A DNA stretch of 64,000 bases from Halobacteriovorax sp. DA5 (GCF_002903145.1 NZ_PPDJ01000002.1:496001-560000), one strand, 5' to 3'. Numbered from the stretch's first letter, positions 52,722-62,292 are shown. Numbers and translations are program-made. Notes: generated from the sequence alone by a model not told the origin.

Positions 52722-53870
52722 TTATAGGTCTAGTGCCCATGAAGCAATGGCCATAGCAATATTGTTAGTGGCGTGATGTAAAGTCTTAATATTGAGTGCG
52801 TTCACATGATCTGCCGGAGTATGGATGCGAGAAGCATTTGAATCACTCTCCCAATTTTGGGTAAAGACCACACTTGGGATATTAAACTTTTGAAATGACG
52901 TATTATCACCGTAGACGAAATCATATGGCGTGATGCTAAAATCCACACGAAATGTCCCCTCGGAAGACTTCGTATAGAATCTTTGAGCAATAGACTTTTC
53001 GGCCTTATGAAGACCAGAGCTAGCAGGAGAATAATAGAGTCTCATATTCCCAAGCTTCTGCTCTTTATCTTGAGTGAGAGTATCGTAACCAAGCATAACC
53101 AATTCTACATAAGAATAGACCCTGATGCCCTTTTCAAGATTTAGGTTTTTTACATAGTCATATGAACCTAAGAATCCATTTTCACCATAATCGAAGAAAA
53201 CCACTCGAACTGTTTTTTCAAGATCGAGCTCGGCAAGAATATTGATTAAACTCAAGGCCGCAACAACTCCAGAAGCATTATTATCAGCACCTGGTTGACG
53301 TCCTTTATTTACAACTGCAAAGTTTTTTAGATCATAAGCGGCCGTATCGTAATGGGCCCCGATGACAATAACATCTTGAGGATTTTTTAGCCCCTTCTTT
53401 TCCCAAACAATATTGTATCCATTAACAGACTTAAGGCCATCCACCTGCTGAACTCTTTCATTCGTAAGCTTTTGCCACTTTCGTAAATCTTTTGGACTAA
53501 GCTTATCTTTTGTGGCCTCTAAATCCTTTTTAAATAGGGATTTTGCATATTCAACATCTGGAACAAATTTAATTGTCTTAAGAGATGTATTTGTTTTTCG
53601 AACATTAGTTTCAATATAGCTAATAATATAATCCTGTGCGGTTTTATGACCACTAGTTCCCACAAAACGATTAGGTCTTGTCTCTTTAACAAAGCTATTA
53701 ATTAGGGTATCGATATCTTTTTCTGAATTTTTAGATACGGCGTAATAAAGAGAGCGTAATTTCTTAGGAGACCTTTTACTTTTAGAAAGTTTATACGTGT
53801 CTTTAAAATTTTTAAATTCTTTTGCTGTCACAGAAAGTGACATCGATAATGCAATAATAAAATACTTCAT
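52722..53870 (-). CDS. M28-family peptidase homologue, active site degenerate
   Basis: 382 aa with signal peptide MKYFIIALSMSLSVTA. M28 blocks: VIVIGAHYDT (His ligand 173), GADNNASGVVA (Asp ligand 196), RVVFFDYGENGFLGS, and RIHTPADHV with the last His. But the E-E pair is G-E (G229 in the base position), and the Asp ligand in QLDM is V258 in VELVML. A normal M28 enzyme needs both, so hydrolysis is doubtful. Likely a periplasmic binding or pseudoenzyme. It lies between mnmA and the mnmA paralogue, with 1 bp between it and the gene before it. Confidence 0.8.
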   Translation of the reverse strand: MKYFIIALSMSLSVTAKEFKNFKDTYKLSKSKRSPKKLRSLYYAVSKNSEKDIDTLINSFVKETRPNRFVGTSGHKTAQDYIISYIETNVRKTNTSLKTIKFVPDVEYAKSLFKKDLEATKDKLSPKDLRKWQKLTNERVQQVDGLKSVNGYNIVWEKKGLKNPQDVIVIGAHYDTAAYDLKNFAVVNKGRQPGADNNASGVVAALSLINILAELDLEKTVRVVFFDYGENGFLGSYDYVKNLNLEKGIRVYSYVELVMLGYDTLTQDKEQKLGNMRLYYSPASSGLHKAEKSIAQRFYTKSSEGTFRVDFSITPYDFVYGDNTSFQKFNIPSVVFTQNWESDSNASRIHTPADHVNALNIKTLHHATNNIAMAIASWALDL

Positions 53871-55223
53871 TTAAAACCCTAGTTCTCTTTTTTTCGGACG
53901 AGATTGCGCTTCTTCAAGCTCTTCTTTTTGCTTCTTATTTAGCGGTAGACGGTAAAATTCACCATCGATGAATTGTCCAGTTTGAAAAATTTTTGCGTGA
54001 CCAATTACCTTAGCACTTGGTCCATTTTTTGTTAAAAAGATAAAATGATCTCCTCTAAACAATATGCCTTCTGACTTGTCATCGAGATCAAAATATATAT
54101 TTCCATTATTTAAAATATAGAGATTTCCTTTATATCCTTTACCTGTCGAGCTAATTCGACAATAACATTCCACAGGCCTAGATGTGTCAACGACTTCATA
54201 ATTAACAAAGTGATTGCCAACGATACGCTCAAACGTTAATTCCTTTGCCTTTGCAACGTAAATAAAACCACGAGACATATTGATAGAAACAATTTTACTA
54301 TCTGGAAGCTTTGGTTTGTTATCAAAAGTTTTATACTGTGTTTGTCCAAGATAATATTGATGCTGGCCTTTATGCTCACCAACAACACTATCGTCATCGT
54401 GAAGATAGATAGTGTTCTCTTTGATAAAACTTCGAGCAATATAACGATCAGTTAACTCGATAATTTCTTCATTTGAATAAGCTTGTGAGCGAAGTACTGC
54501 TCTTTTTTCAAGTTCAACTCGTGAAATTGTTTTTGAATCCACAAGTTGGCCAATCTTATCAACCTCTGCAGTCTTTAGATCTGCCAAAGGAAGTTTTAAA
54601 TGAGACATTACCTCATTACTAACCTGAGTTAAGAGATGACAGTCATTTTTGACAGTATCGTTTGGTGCACTTAGCACAAATCGATTTTGAACAGGGATTA
54701 CCTTACTAAAATGTCCTGTCGCAATCTTTGTGGCCTTAAGAACAGATAATTTTGAATAGAGAGTCTCAAGAACGAGAGTTGCTTTATCAATTGTTGGATT
54801 ACACCAAATACCTGCAACACGACTCTCTAACAATTTAGAAATAACGCGCTCTTCAAAGGCTCCAGAAGCACTCGTAACATAAAAAGGAATTCCTATTAGT
54901 CGACAGATATCCCTGATTTTCTCTTCTGATTCACTTGCCCAAGGACTAAAAATTCTATTGATCTTCTTATTCCACGAAATTTTCTCATATTGTCTAAAGG
55001 CCTCTAACTGTTCCTCATCGCCCCTTAGCTCTTCTAGCAATTGCCCTTCAGGAGTAAGCTTTGTTTTAAACTGCTCCAGTAAAGCTTCATCTTCACTAGT
55101 GATTTTTTCAAAAAAAGAAATATTGACTCCAATACACTCATGCCCCTGCTTTTTTAAAAGCAGCGCAGTAACGGCCGAGTCAATACCGCCATCCATCCCG
55201 ACGATAATCCTCTCTTTTTTCAT
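53871..55223 (-). CDS. Diverged MnmA paralogue (PP-loop protein)
   Basis: 450 aa from ATG 55223 (AAGAAAG ahead); ATG 55244 adds seven residues. The PP-loop is MDGGIDSAV rather than SGGVDSS, an 80-residue insertion separates the early region, one Cys remains in GIWCNPTIDKATL, and the second catalytic Cys of D-S-x-G-I-C-F is missing: the matching stretch reads LVDSKTISRVELEK. ATGHFSK and the C-terminal beta barrel survive. A true 2-thiouridylase is unlikely without the second Cys. It heads the operon that contains real mnmA. Confidence 0.75.
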   Translation of the reverse strand: MKKERIIVGMDGGIDSAVTALLLKKQGHECIGVNISFFEKITSEDEALLEQFKTKLTPEGQLLEELRGDEEQLEAFRQYEKISWNKKINRIFSPWASESEEKIRDICRLIGIPFYVTSASGAFEERVISKLLESRVAGIWCNPTIDKATLVLETLYSKLSVLKATKIATGHFSKVIPVQNRFVLSAPNDTVKNDCHLLTQVSNEVMSHLKLPLADLKTAEVDKIGQLVDSKTISRVELEKRAVLRSQAYSNEEIIELTDRYIARSFIKENTIYLHDDDSVVGEHKGQHQYYLGQTQYKTFDNKPKLPDSKIVSINMSRGFIYVAKAKELTFERIVGNHFVNYEVVDTSRPVECYCRISSTGKGYKGNLYILNNGNIYFDLDDKSEGILFRGDHFIFLTKNGPSAKVIGHAKIFQTGQFIDGEFYRLPLNKKQKEELEEAQSRPKKRELGF

Positions 55224-55332
55224 ATCTTTCTTAGCAAATTGCATAATTAAATTATAAGTGATTTTAGAAATTTAAACAGGGTAAATTTAAATTTATCAAA
55301 AACTTTATCCCACCAAAAGGCTCATATATTCA

Positions 55333-55362
55333 TTGACATAACTCAACGCAAAATCAGATAAT
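55333..55362 (+). promoter_or_regulatory. Sigma-70 promoter of the methyltransferase gene
   Basis: TTGACA (55333-55338), 18-bp spacer, GATAAT (55357-55362), about 44 bp ahead of the ATG at 55406. Confidence 0.6.
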
Positions 55363-55405
55363 ATTCATTCACGACGCAATAACACACGAGGACACAACAC
55401 AAATT

Positions 55406-56581
55406 ATGAAAACGAGTAAGGGTAATAGTAAAAGAAGCAAGAAGCTAAAATTTATTGATATCTTTTCAGGCGCAGGAGGATTTTCTTGTGGACTTGAAAT
55501 GGCAGGTTTTGAGTGTGTCATGGGAATTGACTTCAACAAACACGCCATGGATACATTTGCGCATAATCACAAAAAGGCCTATCCATATTGCGGCGACATT
55601 TCAAAACTAAGTAACAAAAAAATTAAAGAAGTTCTTGGTGACACTGAAGTTAATCTTGTTGTTGGTGGACCTCCATGCCAAGGTTTTTCAACTGTTGGCC
55701 CGGGAAACCCAGACGATATTAGAAATAAACTTTTTCTTGAATTCGTAAGAGTTGTGAAACTAACTAATCCAGAATTCGTTGTAATTGAAAATGTGACAGG
55801 ACTACTTGCTAAGAAGAATGAATCAACATTAAAGGCAATCTTTAAGAAATTCAATTCCCTTGGATACAACCTAGACGTTAAGGTTATGAGTTCTCAAAAC
55901 TATGGTGTACCTGAAAAAAGACGCCGTACAATCTTTATTGGAAGTCGAGTTAACGAGAAAGTAGAATTTCCAAAAATTACTCACGATACAATTGTAGCAA
56001 AAACATATCGCCCACCAGTTACTGTTGGTGAGGCCCTAAGTGATATTGAAACGAAAGCTGGCCATGTTTTAAATCATGACCTAGATAGTGCTAAGATCAA
56101 ATCTAAACTAGATTTAAAGCGCATCAAACGTATTCCAGAAGGTAAAGGAATTCGTTACGAAAAAGACGAAAAAATGTATCTTACTCCATCGCTAAAACTT
56201 GGTGTTGATTGGAAAACAATGCGCGAGGGGCGATTTAGACAAACAAAGTACCAGAGACTTGATTCGAGAAGTGTATCTCCAACAATCATGACTCATCGTC
56301 ATAGTTATTACCACCCTACAGAGCATCGCTACCTAACTCAAAGAGAAGCGGCAAAAATTCAAAGTTTTCCAAATGACTTTGAATTTTGTGGGCCAATCTC
56401 TGCTCAGTGGAGACAGATTGGAAATGCTGTTCCTCCGTTAATGGGTAAAGCAATTGGTACGGCAATCAAGAAGATGCACAATGCTCACCTTAAATCGACA
56501 GAAGATGGAAAAGTAAAAAAGAAAACAAAAGTAAAATCAATTATTGAAGATGTTCGAGGAGGAGCATTTGTCTATCGCTAG
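55406..56581 (+). CDS. DNA (cytosine-5) methyltransferase, orphan
   Basis: 391 aa. All catalytic motifs are in order: I FIDIFSGAGGFSCGLEMAG, IV GGPPCQGFST with the Cys nucleophile, VI VVIENVTG, VIII QNYGVPEKRRR, target domain ending HRHSYYHPTEHRYLTQREAAKIQSFP, and X QIGNAVPP. The last 30 residues are Lys-rich. No restriction endonuclease or Vsr gene is next to it. The target cannot be read from the sequence. Its last 14 bases are shared with the next gene. Confidence 0.95.
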   Translation: MKTSKGNSKRSKKLKFIDIFSGAGGFSCGLEMAGFECVMGIDFNKHAMDTFAHNHKKAYPYCGDISKLSNKKIKEVLGDTEVNLVVGGPPCQGFSTVGPGNPDDIRNKLFLEFVRVVKLTNPEFVVIENVTGLLAKKNESTLKAIFKKFNSLGYNLDVKVMSSQNYGVPEKRRRTIFIGSRVNEKVEFPKITHDTIVAKTYRPPVTVGEALSDIETKAGHVLNHDLDSAKIKSKLDLKRIKRIPEGKGIRYEKDEKMYLTPSLKLGVDWKTMREGRFRQTKYQRLDSRSVSPTIMTHRHSYYHPTEHRYLTQREAAKIQSFPNDFEFCGPISAQWRQIGNAVPPLMGKAIGTAIKKMHNAHLKSTEDGKVKKKTKVKSIIEDVRGGAFVYR

Positions 56582-57605
56582 AATCTCGACACTACTTTTA
56601 ATTCTACTAACCATATCATGTGCGACAAGCAATGATTCAACAAAAGTAGGCCAATCTAATTGCCACGTCAAAAGGGCCGCAATTGATCTTGGCTCAGGTT
56701 CGACAAAACTAGTTGTAGGACTCGTGGATACTTGTCGAGCGATGGTAGAAGGGATTCTCTTTGAAGCACAAAGAGCAGTACCTCTTAAGGATCAACTACA
56801 ATCTTCAAAAGACAATAAGTTTAATGAAGAGATGCAAAATCGTCTAAGAGATGTTTTTGATGAGTTTAAATATCTAGCAAAAAATGAAGGCGCCGAAGAT
56901 ATTAGAGCTGTTGCGACTTCAGCATTTCGAACATCAGCAAACGGTGATGATGTTGCAGATCAATTAAAAGAACAAACAGGTGTAGACTTAGAGATTATCT
57001 CTCAAGAAGATGAAGCCAAGTTTGCTTACTCTGCAGCTCTTTCAAAACTTAAGTCAATGAATGTTTCACAAAATCCTCCGATTGCCATCTGGGACATTGG
57101 TGGTGGAAGCATGCAAATCACAAAGCCAATTGATAAAAAAGGTGAACAAACACAGGTGGCCCTTTTAAAAGTTGCATCTGTTACTTTTAAAAATCTTGTT
57201 TTAAAAGAGTTTTATCCAAAAGGGACTAAGACGCCAAACCCACTAAAAGAAGAGCGCGCTCTTAAAGCGATGGATCTGGCCAGAGTAACAGCAAAAGAAC
57301 AATTATCTGACTTTGGAAACCTAAAAGACTATCAGGTTTATGGAGTTGGTGGTGTTCACTACTTCAGCATTGGTGGCCAATTTAAGAAAGCCAATCGCGT
57401 CTATAACCAGTCAACTCTCCTGGCCAAACTTCTGGAAAGAGCAAAGCTTACTGATAAAGAGATAGACAGCAAGTATGCATCGACAGACGTGACAAATATG
57501 GCGCTAGTTCTAGGTTTTATGCAGACTCTAAAAGTTGATGAAGTAAAGCCTATCAAAGTAAACATGGCCCATGGACTTCTAATCAACCCTACTTTCTGGG
57601 AATAA
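56568..57605 (+). CDS. Exported lipoprotein with Ppx/GppA-type phosphatase domain
   Basis: 345 aa from the TTG at 56568, chosen for AGGAGGAG four bases upstream and a lipoprotein-type signal (ARISTLLLILLTISCATSND). It overlaps the methyltransferase by 14 bp. The body is a Ppx/GppA ASKHA domain: RAAIDLGSGSTKLVVG, RAVATSAFRTS, DLEIISQEDEAKFAYSA, IWDIGGGSMQI, VYGVGGVHYFS. Family members cleave polyphosphate or pppGpp in the cytosol. Here a secretion signal would put it in the periplasm, which is unusual. Activity is unproven, but the phosphate loops look intact. Confidence 0.8.
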   Translation: MSIARISTLLLILLTISCATSNDSTKVGQSNCHVKRAAIDLGSGSTKLVVGLVDTCRAMVEGILFEAQRAVPLKDQLQSSKDNKFNEEMQNRLRDVFDEFKYLAKNEGAEDIRAVATSAFRTSANGDDVADQLKEQTGVDLEIISQEDEAKFAYSAALSKLKSMNVSQNPPIAIWDIGGGSMQITKPIDKKGEQTQVALLKVASVTFKNLVLKEFYPKGTKTPNPLKEERALKAMDLARVTAKEQLSDFGNLKDYQVYGVGGVHYFSIGGQFKKANRVYNQSTLLAKLLERAKLTDKEIDSKYASTDVTNMALVLGFMQTLKVDEVKPIKVNMAHGLLINPTFWE

Positions 57606-57607
57606 CT

Positions 57608-58666
57608 CTAATAACGATTTGTAAAAATACATAGATTGCCTTCATCGATAATAATCGGCGAAGGCCATTGCTGCTCTTGAGCAATATCCATCAACCATTT
57701 ATTTGCATTACCTTTTGTGACAATTGTAATTTTTTTCTCGTAACTAATTTCTAAGATTTGATTTAATACATAGTCATAAGTTTCTTTAGAGAAAGGATCG
57801 TACAGATAGTAAATATCTGCTTTCGGTATAGAAAAAGACTTTAAAGACAAATCTTGAACTTTAAAGGTTAAGCTCTCATCTAAACCTAAATTTTGGCAGG
57901 CATTATTTGAAACCTCTACTCTGTGATCTACATACTCATAGCCAACAAATTCAAGATCAGGTCTAAGAAGAGAACAAACAAGCCCTACTCGTCCATAGCC
58001 TGAACCAAGATCAACAACAGTATCTCCAGCACTAGCATCAATTCCCTCGAGTGCTAAGAGTATTGTAGAATAGCCCGATTGAACTCCTACTCCGGCCCTT
58101 TGATATAGACGTTCTTTCGTGGTTGAATCATAGGTCATTTCTTGATCCAATTGATAATTTAGTTCAAAAATGTCATCGAGATTATCAAAAGTACGGTATA
58201 AATTAGGACCTTGATGGCCCATCTGCTGTATTCGGCCTTCCTGATCTTTTTCTTCTTTAATAAAGTGTGTACTCATTGTATTCAAAGATTGAATCAGAAA
58301 TTCTTTTTGTTCATGGCCTCTTTTATCAATGATTGATTCGATTACGTGTGCTTCAATCGACTTAGAGCGCTTCTTAATTTCTTTTATTTTCTCAGCTCCA
58401 CTCTCAACAAGAAATTCTCTTAAAAAAGAAACTGCCTCCAGTTCATCTTCAAATAATGGAGAGATAAAATCTTTATAAGAAGTCTTTTGTCCATTTCGCT
58501 TATCTTCTTGTTTCTTGAGCCAGAGCTCATCTTTAAGAAAGTCCATAATGGTGACTAAGAGTGCCGAATTAGTGTAGAGGCCAGCTAATTGAGTTGGCGT
58601 AAAATCACTCGTATCACCTTTCTTGCCTTTTAATAAATGTAAGAACATTAACTGAGAAACTCTCAT
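57608..58666 (-). CDS. SAM-dependent methyltransferase, class I
   Basis: 352 aa from the ATG at 58666 with GGAGG upstream. N-terminal 180 residues are helical and unrecognised. The Rossmann methyltransferase core begins at DTVVDLGSGYGRVGLVCSLL with acidic residue in VGYEYVDHRVEVS and continues IYYLYDPFSKETYDYV. The substrate is unknown. It is convergent with the Ppx-like gene, 2 bp between their stops. Confidence 0.75.
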   Translation of the reverse strand: MRVSQLMFLHLLKGKKGDTSDFTPTQLAGLYTNSALLVTIMDFLKDELWLKKQEDKRNGQKTSYKDFISPLFEDELEAVSFLREFLVESGAEKIKEIKKRSKSIEAHVIESIIDKRGHEQKEFLIQSLNTMSTHFIKEEKDQEGRIQQMGHQGPNLYRTFDNLDDIFELNYQLDQEMTYDSTTKERLYQRAGVGVQSGYSTILLALEGIDASAGDTVVDLGSGYGRVGLVCSLLRPDLEFVGYEYVDHRVEVSNNACQNLGLDESLTFKVQDLSLKSFSIPKADIYYLYDPFSKETYDYVLNQILEISYEKKITIVTKGNANKWLMDIAQEQQWPSPIIIDEGNLCIFTNRY

Positions 58667-58762
58667 GTTGCCTCCAATGTGTTTAACTGAAACGATCATG
58701 GTTGCAAAGCATGAGCTAATTAAATTAGTTTAATGATAACTTTATAATGGCCCTAAGTAAAA

Positions 58763-60568
58763 TTAGTGGCCATTACTAGAGTTTGTCGCTTGTGTGAGAT
58801 TGTAGAATATACCCCTTTGAAGTATTAAATTTTCAGGAGTATCAAATTCAGCAAGTTTAGCATCTTTGAAAACAAGAATTCTATCACACTCTTTAATTGT
58901 ATCGAGCCTGTGAGCGATAAAGAAAGACGTTTTACCTTCCATTACATTGTGAATTCCATCGTGTAGAATCTTTTCAAAGTAAGGATCAACATGGGCCGTG
59001 GCCTCATCAAGAATAAGAATATTTGGATTCTGTAGGCATACACGAGTTAACGAAATAACCTGTTTCTCACCCGCTGATAAATTCGATCCACCATCTTTTA
59101 AGACACTATCAAGAGAAAGCTTCGAGTAATCCATAACCTTACTCATTCCTGTTTTATCACAAATTGAAAAAATGTCTTTATCTGTCAAATCAGGGTTTAC
59201 CGAAAGATTTTCTCTAAGAGTCCCATCGAAGATAATGACATCTTGAGAAACAATTCCAATCTGATCACGGTAGTGATCGATATCTAAATCTTTAAGATTT
59301 TGACCATCAATTAAAACATCACCTTTTTGATAGTCATAAAGGCGAGAAAGGACTGCAACCGCCGTCGTTTTCCCTGAGCCAGTTGGCCCAACAATTCCAA
59401 TTTTTTCACCTTTATTGATCTTGAATGAAACATCATTTAGGGCCGTACTAATATCATTATAGCCCATCGTCACGTTCTTAAATTCTACTTCACCGTTTAT
59501 TGTATGATGTCTATCGTTTCGTTGATCAAAGACCTCTCTCTCTGTTTCAACATCAATAAAGTTTGCCACACGATTAACACTTGTAAACGCTGTAATAATA
59601 TTTGCCATTTCTCTAAAAAGAGAAAGAACAGGCCAAAAGAAGCGCTCACAATAACGTAAAAGAGCAATAAACAGGGCAAGAGAAAGCGTTCCATCTAAGT
59701 AAGCGCTTCCACCAAACCAAACAAGAATAAGAAGTGGTAGTCCACATAAGAATGATAGCATCGGCATTGTAAGAGCATAGTATGTATTGGCACTTAGCTG
59801 AACTACTTGCTGTTCATTTACTGCTGATTTGAAATTGTCATAAGACCAGTCCTCGACACCAAACGATCGAATCACGTGAATACCATCAATATACTCAGAA
59901 AGCTTTGAGTTAATATTTGAAGAGTACTTACTGATGGCCCTATTTAGAGAGCCAATTTTATCTCGCGTAACAATTAGAAAAATAACTGCAGGAATCATTC
60001 CTGAAATAACCATTAAACCGATTTTGAAGTCAGTGATAAGCATCGCTGTTGCCGATGAAATAATCATTAAGATCGAGATGGCCAGGCGCCCTAGAGAGCT
60101 TGTAAAAAACTTCTCAATCCCTTCCACATCATGAGTCATTCTCGTTACAATTCTTCCCTGAGGCCAAGAATCAAAAAATTTAAGTGGTAAGTGAGAAAGC
60201 TTTTGAAATAGTCGATCTCTAATCTTTAAAATAACATAACTTGTTTGCACGATTAGATAACGACGGCCAATATAGTGAATAAGGACACCACCTAGCTCAA
60301 GTGCTAAAACATAAAGGGCCCACTTTTTTGCAAGTTCCCACTTTGATTTTGCTAGACCTTCACCAACAAGCACCCCTAGTGCATGACCAGAGAGCATTGA
60401 TATAACAGTAAACGTAATTAGCATCAGTATTGAGACAAAGATCTTAAGACGATAACCTTTTGCAAATCTGAAAAGAAATGCTGTCGTCTTTAAGGCCGAA
60501 TGTCCTTGTTCCTTATGCTTAGCTTCATCTTGATCATCTTGTGCTAAAAATTGTTTTGCATCACTCAT
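58763..60568 (-). CDS. ABC exporter half, canonical ATPase (MdlB-like)
   Basis: 601 aa. Six-helix membrane domain (about 45-330) and an ABC ATPase: Walker A GPTGSGKTTAV, Q-loop IVSQDVIIF, signature LSAGEKQ, Walker B ILILDEATAHVDP with catalytic Glu, and His in AHRLDT. Its start overlaps the stop of the partner half. A hairpin at 58744-58774 overlaps its end. Forms a heterodimer with the next gene's product. Confidence 0.93.
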   Translation of the reverse strand: MSDAKQFLAQDDQDEAKHKEQGHSALKTTAFLFRFAKGYRLKIFVSILMLITFTVISMLSGHALGVLVGEGLAKSKWELAKKWALYVLALELGGVLIHYIGRRYLIVQTSYVILKIRDRLFQKLSHLPLKFFDSWPQGRIVTRMTHDVEGIEKFFTSSLGRLAISILMIISSATAMLITDFKIGLMVISGMIPAVIFLIVTRDKIGSLNRAISKYSSNINSKLSEYIDGIHVIRSFGVEDWSYDNFKSAVNEQQVVQLSANTYYALTMPMLSFLCGLPLLILVWFGGSAYLDGTLSLALFIALLRYCERFFWPVLSLFREMANIITAFTSVNRVANFIDVETEREVFDQRNDRHHTINGEVEFKNVTMGYNDISTALNDVSFKINKGEKIGIVGPTGSGKTTAVAVLSRLYDYQKGDVLIDGQNLKDLDIDHYRDQIGIVSQDVIIFDGTLRENLSVNPDLTDKDIFSICDKTGMSKVMDYSKLSLDSVLKDGGSNLSAGEKQVISLTRVCLQNPNILILDEATAHVDPYFEKILHDGIHNVMEGKTSFFIAHRLDTIKECDRILVFKDAKLAEFDTPENLILQRGIFYNLTQATNSSNGH

Positions 60569-62268
60569 TATTTAGTCCCTGCTTCTGCACGATCTAAGTT
60601 AATCACCTTCTCGCAATATTTGAGAGTCGATTCTCTATGGGCAACCCATACGAGAGTTGATTCAGGCAGGTATTTATTAATATTTGATAGAATAGTTTCT
60701 TCGGTAACTGTATCAACCGCAGAAAGACAATCATCCAAAAGAAGTATCTCAGGCTTTCTAACAAGTGCTCGAGCAAGAGTTAGTCTTTGCTTTTGACCAC
60801 CTGAAAGATTTACACCCCACTCTCCAAGTTGTGTATCTAGTCCATCATCGAAGTTTTCAATATCACTTTTTAAACCTGCAATTTCTAAAACTTGCCATAA
60901 AATTTCGTCATCAAAATTTTGATCCATTAAAATATTATTACGAATAGAGTCCGCAAAAAGGAATGACTTCTGATGAACCATTGTAATATGTGATCTTAGA
61001 AATTTATGGCCATACTCAGTAAAAGGACGTCCAAAAAAGGCGACATCTCCCCTTACATCTCTCTCTAGTCCACTAAGTATATTGAGCAGAGTTGTCTTTC
61101 CTGTCCCAATCTGGCCAATAATTCCAATACGCATTCCACGCTTAACTTCAAGATTAATATTAGAAAGGATGTCATTTCCTTCTTCATATCTAAAGCTTAG
61201 ATTCTTTAAACTAAATACCGTATCACCAGTAAGTTCAGGCTCAACTTTCTTATCAAGTAAATACTCTTCCTTAAAGTGAGTATAAATCTCTGCAAGTCGT
61301 CTTAGAGAAGTAAAAGACTTTCTCCAATCAGATATAATGTAGCCAAGCTCCATCAATGGCTCTTGTAAAAGATGAACAAGTCCTTGGATTGCAACGAACT
61401 CTCCTACTGTGATCTCGCCTTTCATAAGAATAGTAAAACCATAAGTAAAAAGAATAACGTATGTTGCCAACGAGGCCATTCCCGAAGAAGGAATATAGAG
61501 CATTGAAGTGTTATTGGCATCGAGTCTCATTTTTCGATACTTTTGTGCACCAGCAAATAATCTCTTATACCAAAAGAAGGCCGTATTCCCTAGCTTCTGT
61601 AGTCTTACAGTAGAGATGGCCTTTGATGTTTCATCATTAAAATATGAAAGATAATCTTGTGCAATATCGTAGCGCTCCATTTCGATAGTCGAAATATAGC
61701 GAACAAGAATTGGAACGATTAATAGTGCTAAGAAAGAGATAATCGTGATTTGTACATTAATTAAAAATAACGAGATAATTGTAAATACACCTAAAAAGAG
61801 CACATCTGCAGCTCCTACAAGTGTAAACCCAAAAACAAAGCGCGCTTGACCAACATCACTATTGGCGGCACTCATTAGAATTCCTTTTGGATATTTATTA
61901 ACAAGAGTATCCATTGAAAAATATTGAGCATTTTGCCAAATATCGTCTTTTAGAAAACCACCTGCATGATGAGTCTGGCGACCTAAAAAAATTCGCCAAC
62001 CAACACGGCCAAAGTAGAGCATAATTCTAGAAAATAGAACAACTGTAAAAATAAAAAAGAATTTATGCTTTAGATCGTCACCTGTAATGAAGTAATCAAT
62101 TGTCCAAGAAGGCATGGTTTTATGGGTGAAGAAATCCACCACATCCCCCATGGCACGTGAGTAAAATACCTGACAAAAGTTACAGACTACTATCGAAATA
62201 ATCCCTAGGAAGTAAACTGATTTTTTGCGGCGTAAATAATTCAACCAAATTTTATAATGCATAGTCAT
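60568..62268 (-). CDS. ABC exporter half with degenerate catalytic site (MdlA-like)
   Basis: 566 aa. Six transmembrane helices and an ABC domain: Walker A GQIGTGKTTLL, signature LSGGQKQR, Walker B EILLLDDCLSAVD with Asp where the catalytic Glu should be, and His in AHRESTLK. This is the usual asymmetric pair (E. coli MdlA/MdlB, TM287/288), with one canonical and one degenerate site. Overlapping stop and start with the MdlB-like gene. Cargo unknown; drugs, lipids or peptides are possible. Confidence 0.92.
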   Translation of the reverse strand: MTMHYKIWLNYLRRKKSVYFLGIISIVVCNFCQVFYSRAMGDVVDFFTHKTMPSWTIDYFITGDDLKHKFFFIFTVVLFSRIMLYFGRVGWRIFLGRQTHHAGGFLKDDIWQNAQYFSMDTLVNKYPKGILMSAANSDVGQARFVFGFTLVGAADVLFLGVFTIISLFLINVQITIISFLALLIVPILVRYISTIEMERYDIAQDYLSYFNDETSKAISTVRLQKLGNTAFFWYKRLFAGAQKYRKMRLDANNTSMLYIPSSGMASLATYVILFTYGFTILMKGEITVGEFVAIQGLVHLLQEPLMELGYIISDWRKSFTSLRRLAEIYTHFKEEYLLDKKVEPELTGDTVFSLKNLSFRYEEGNDILSNINLEVKRGMRIGIIGQIGTGKTTLLNILSGLERDVRGDVAFFGRPFTEYGHKFLRSHITMVHQKSFLFADSIRNNILMDQNFDDEILWQVLEIAGLKSDIENFDDGLDTQLGEWGVNLSGGQKQRLTLARALVRKPEILLLDDCLSAVDTVTEETILSNINKYLPESTLVWVAHRESTLKYCEKVINLDRAEAGTK

Positions 62269-62292
62269 TGCAAAGTATTATATGATTTATAC

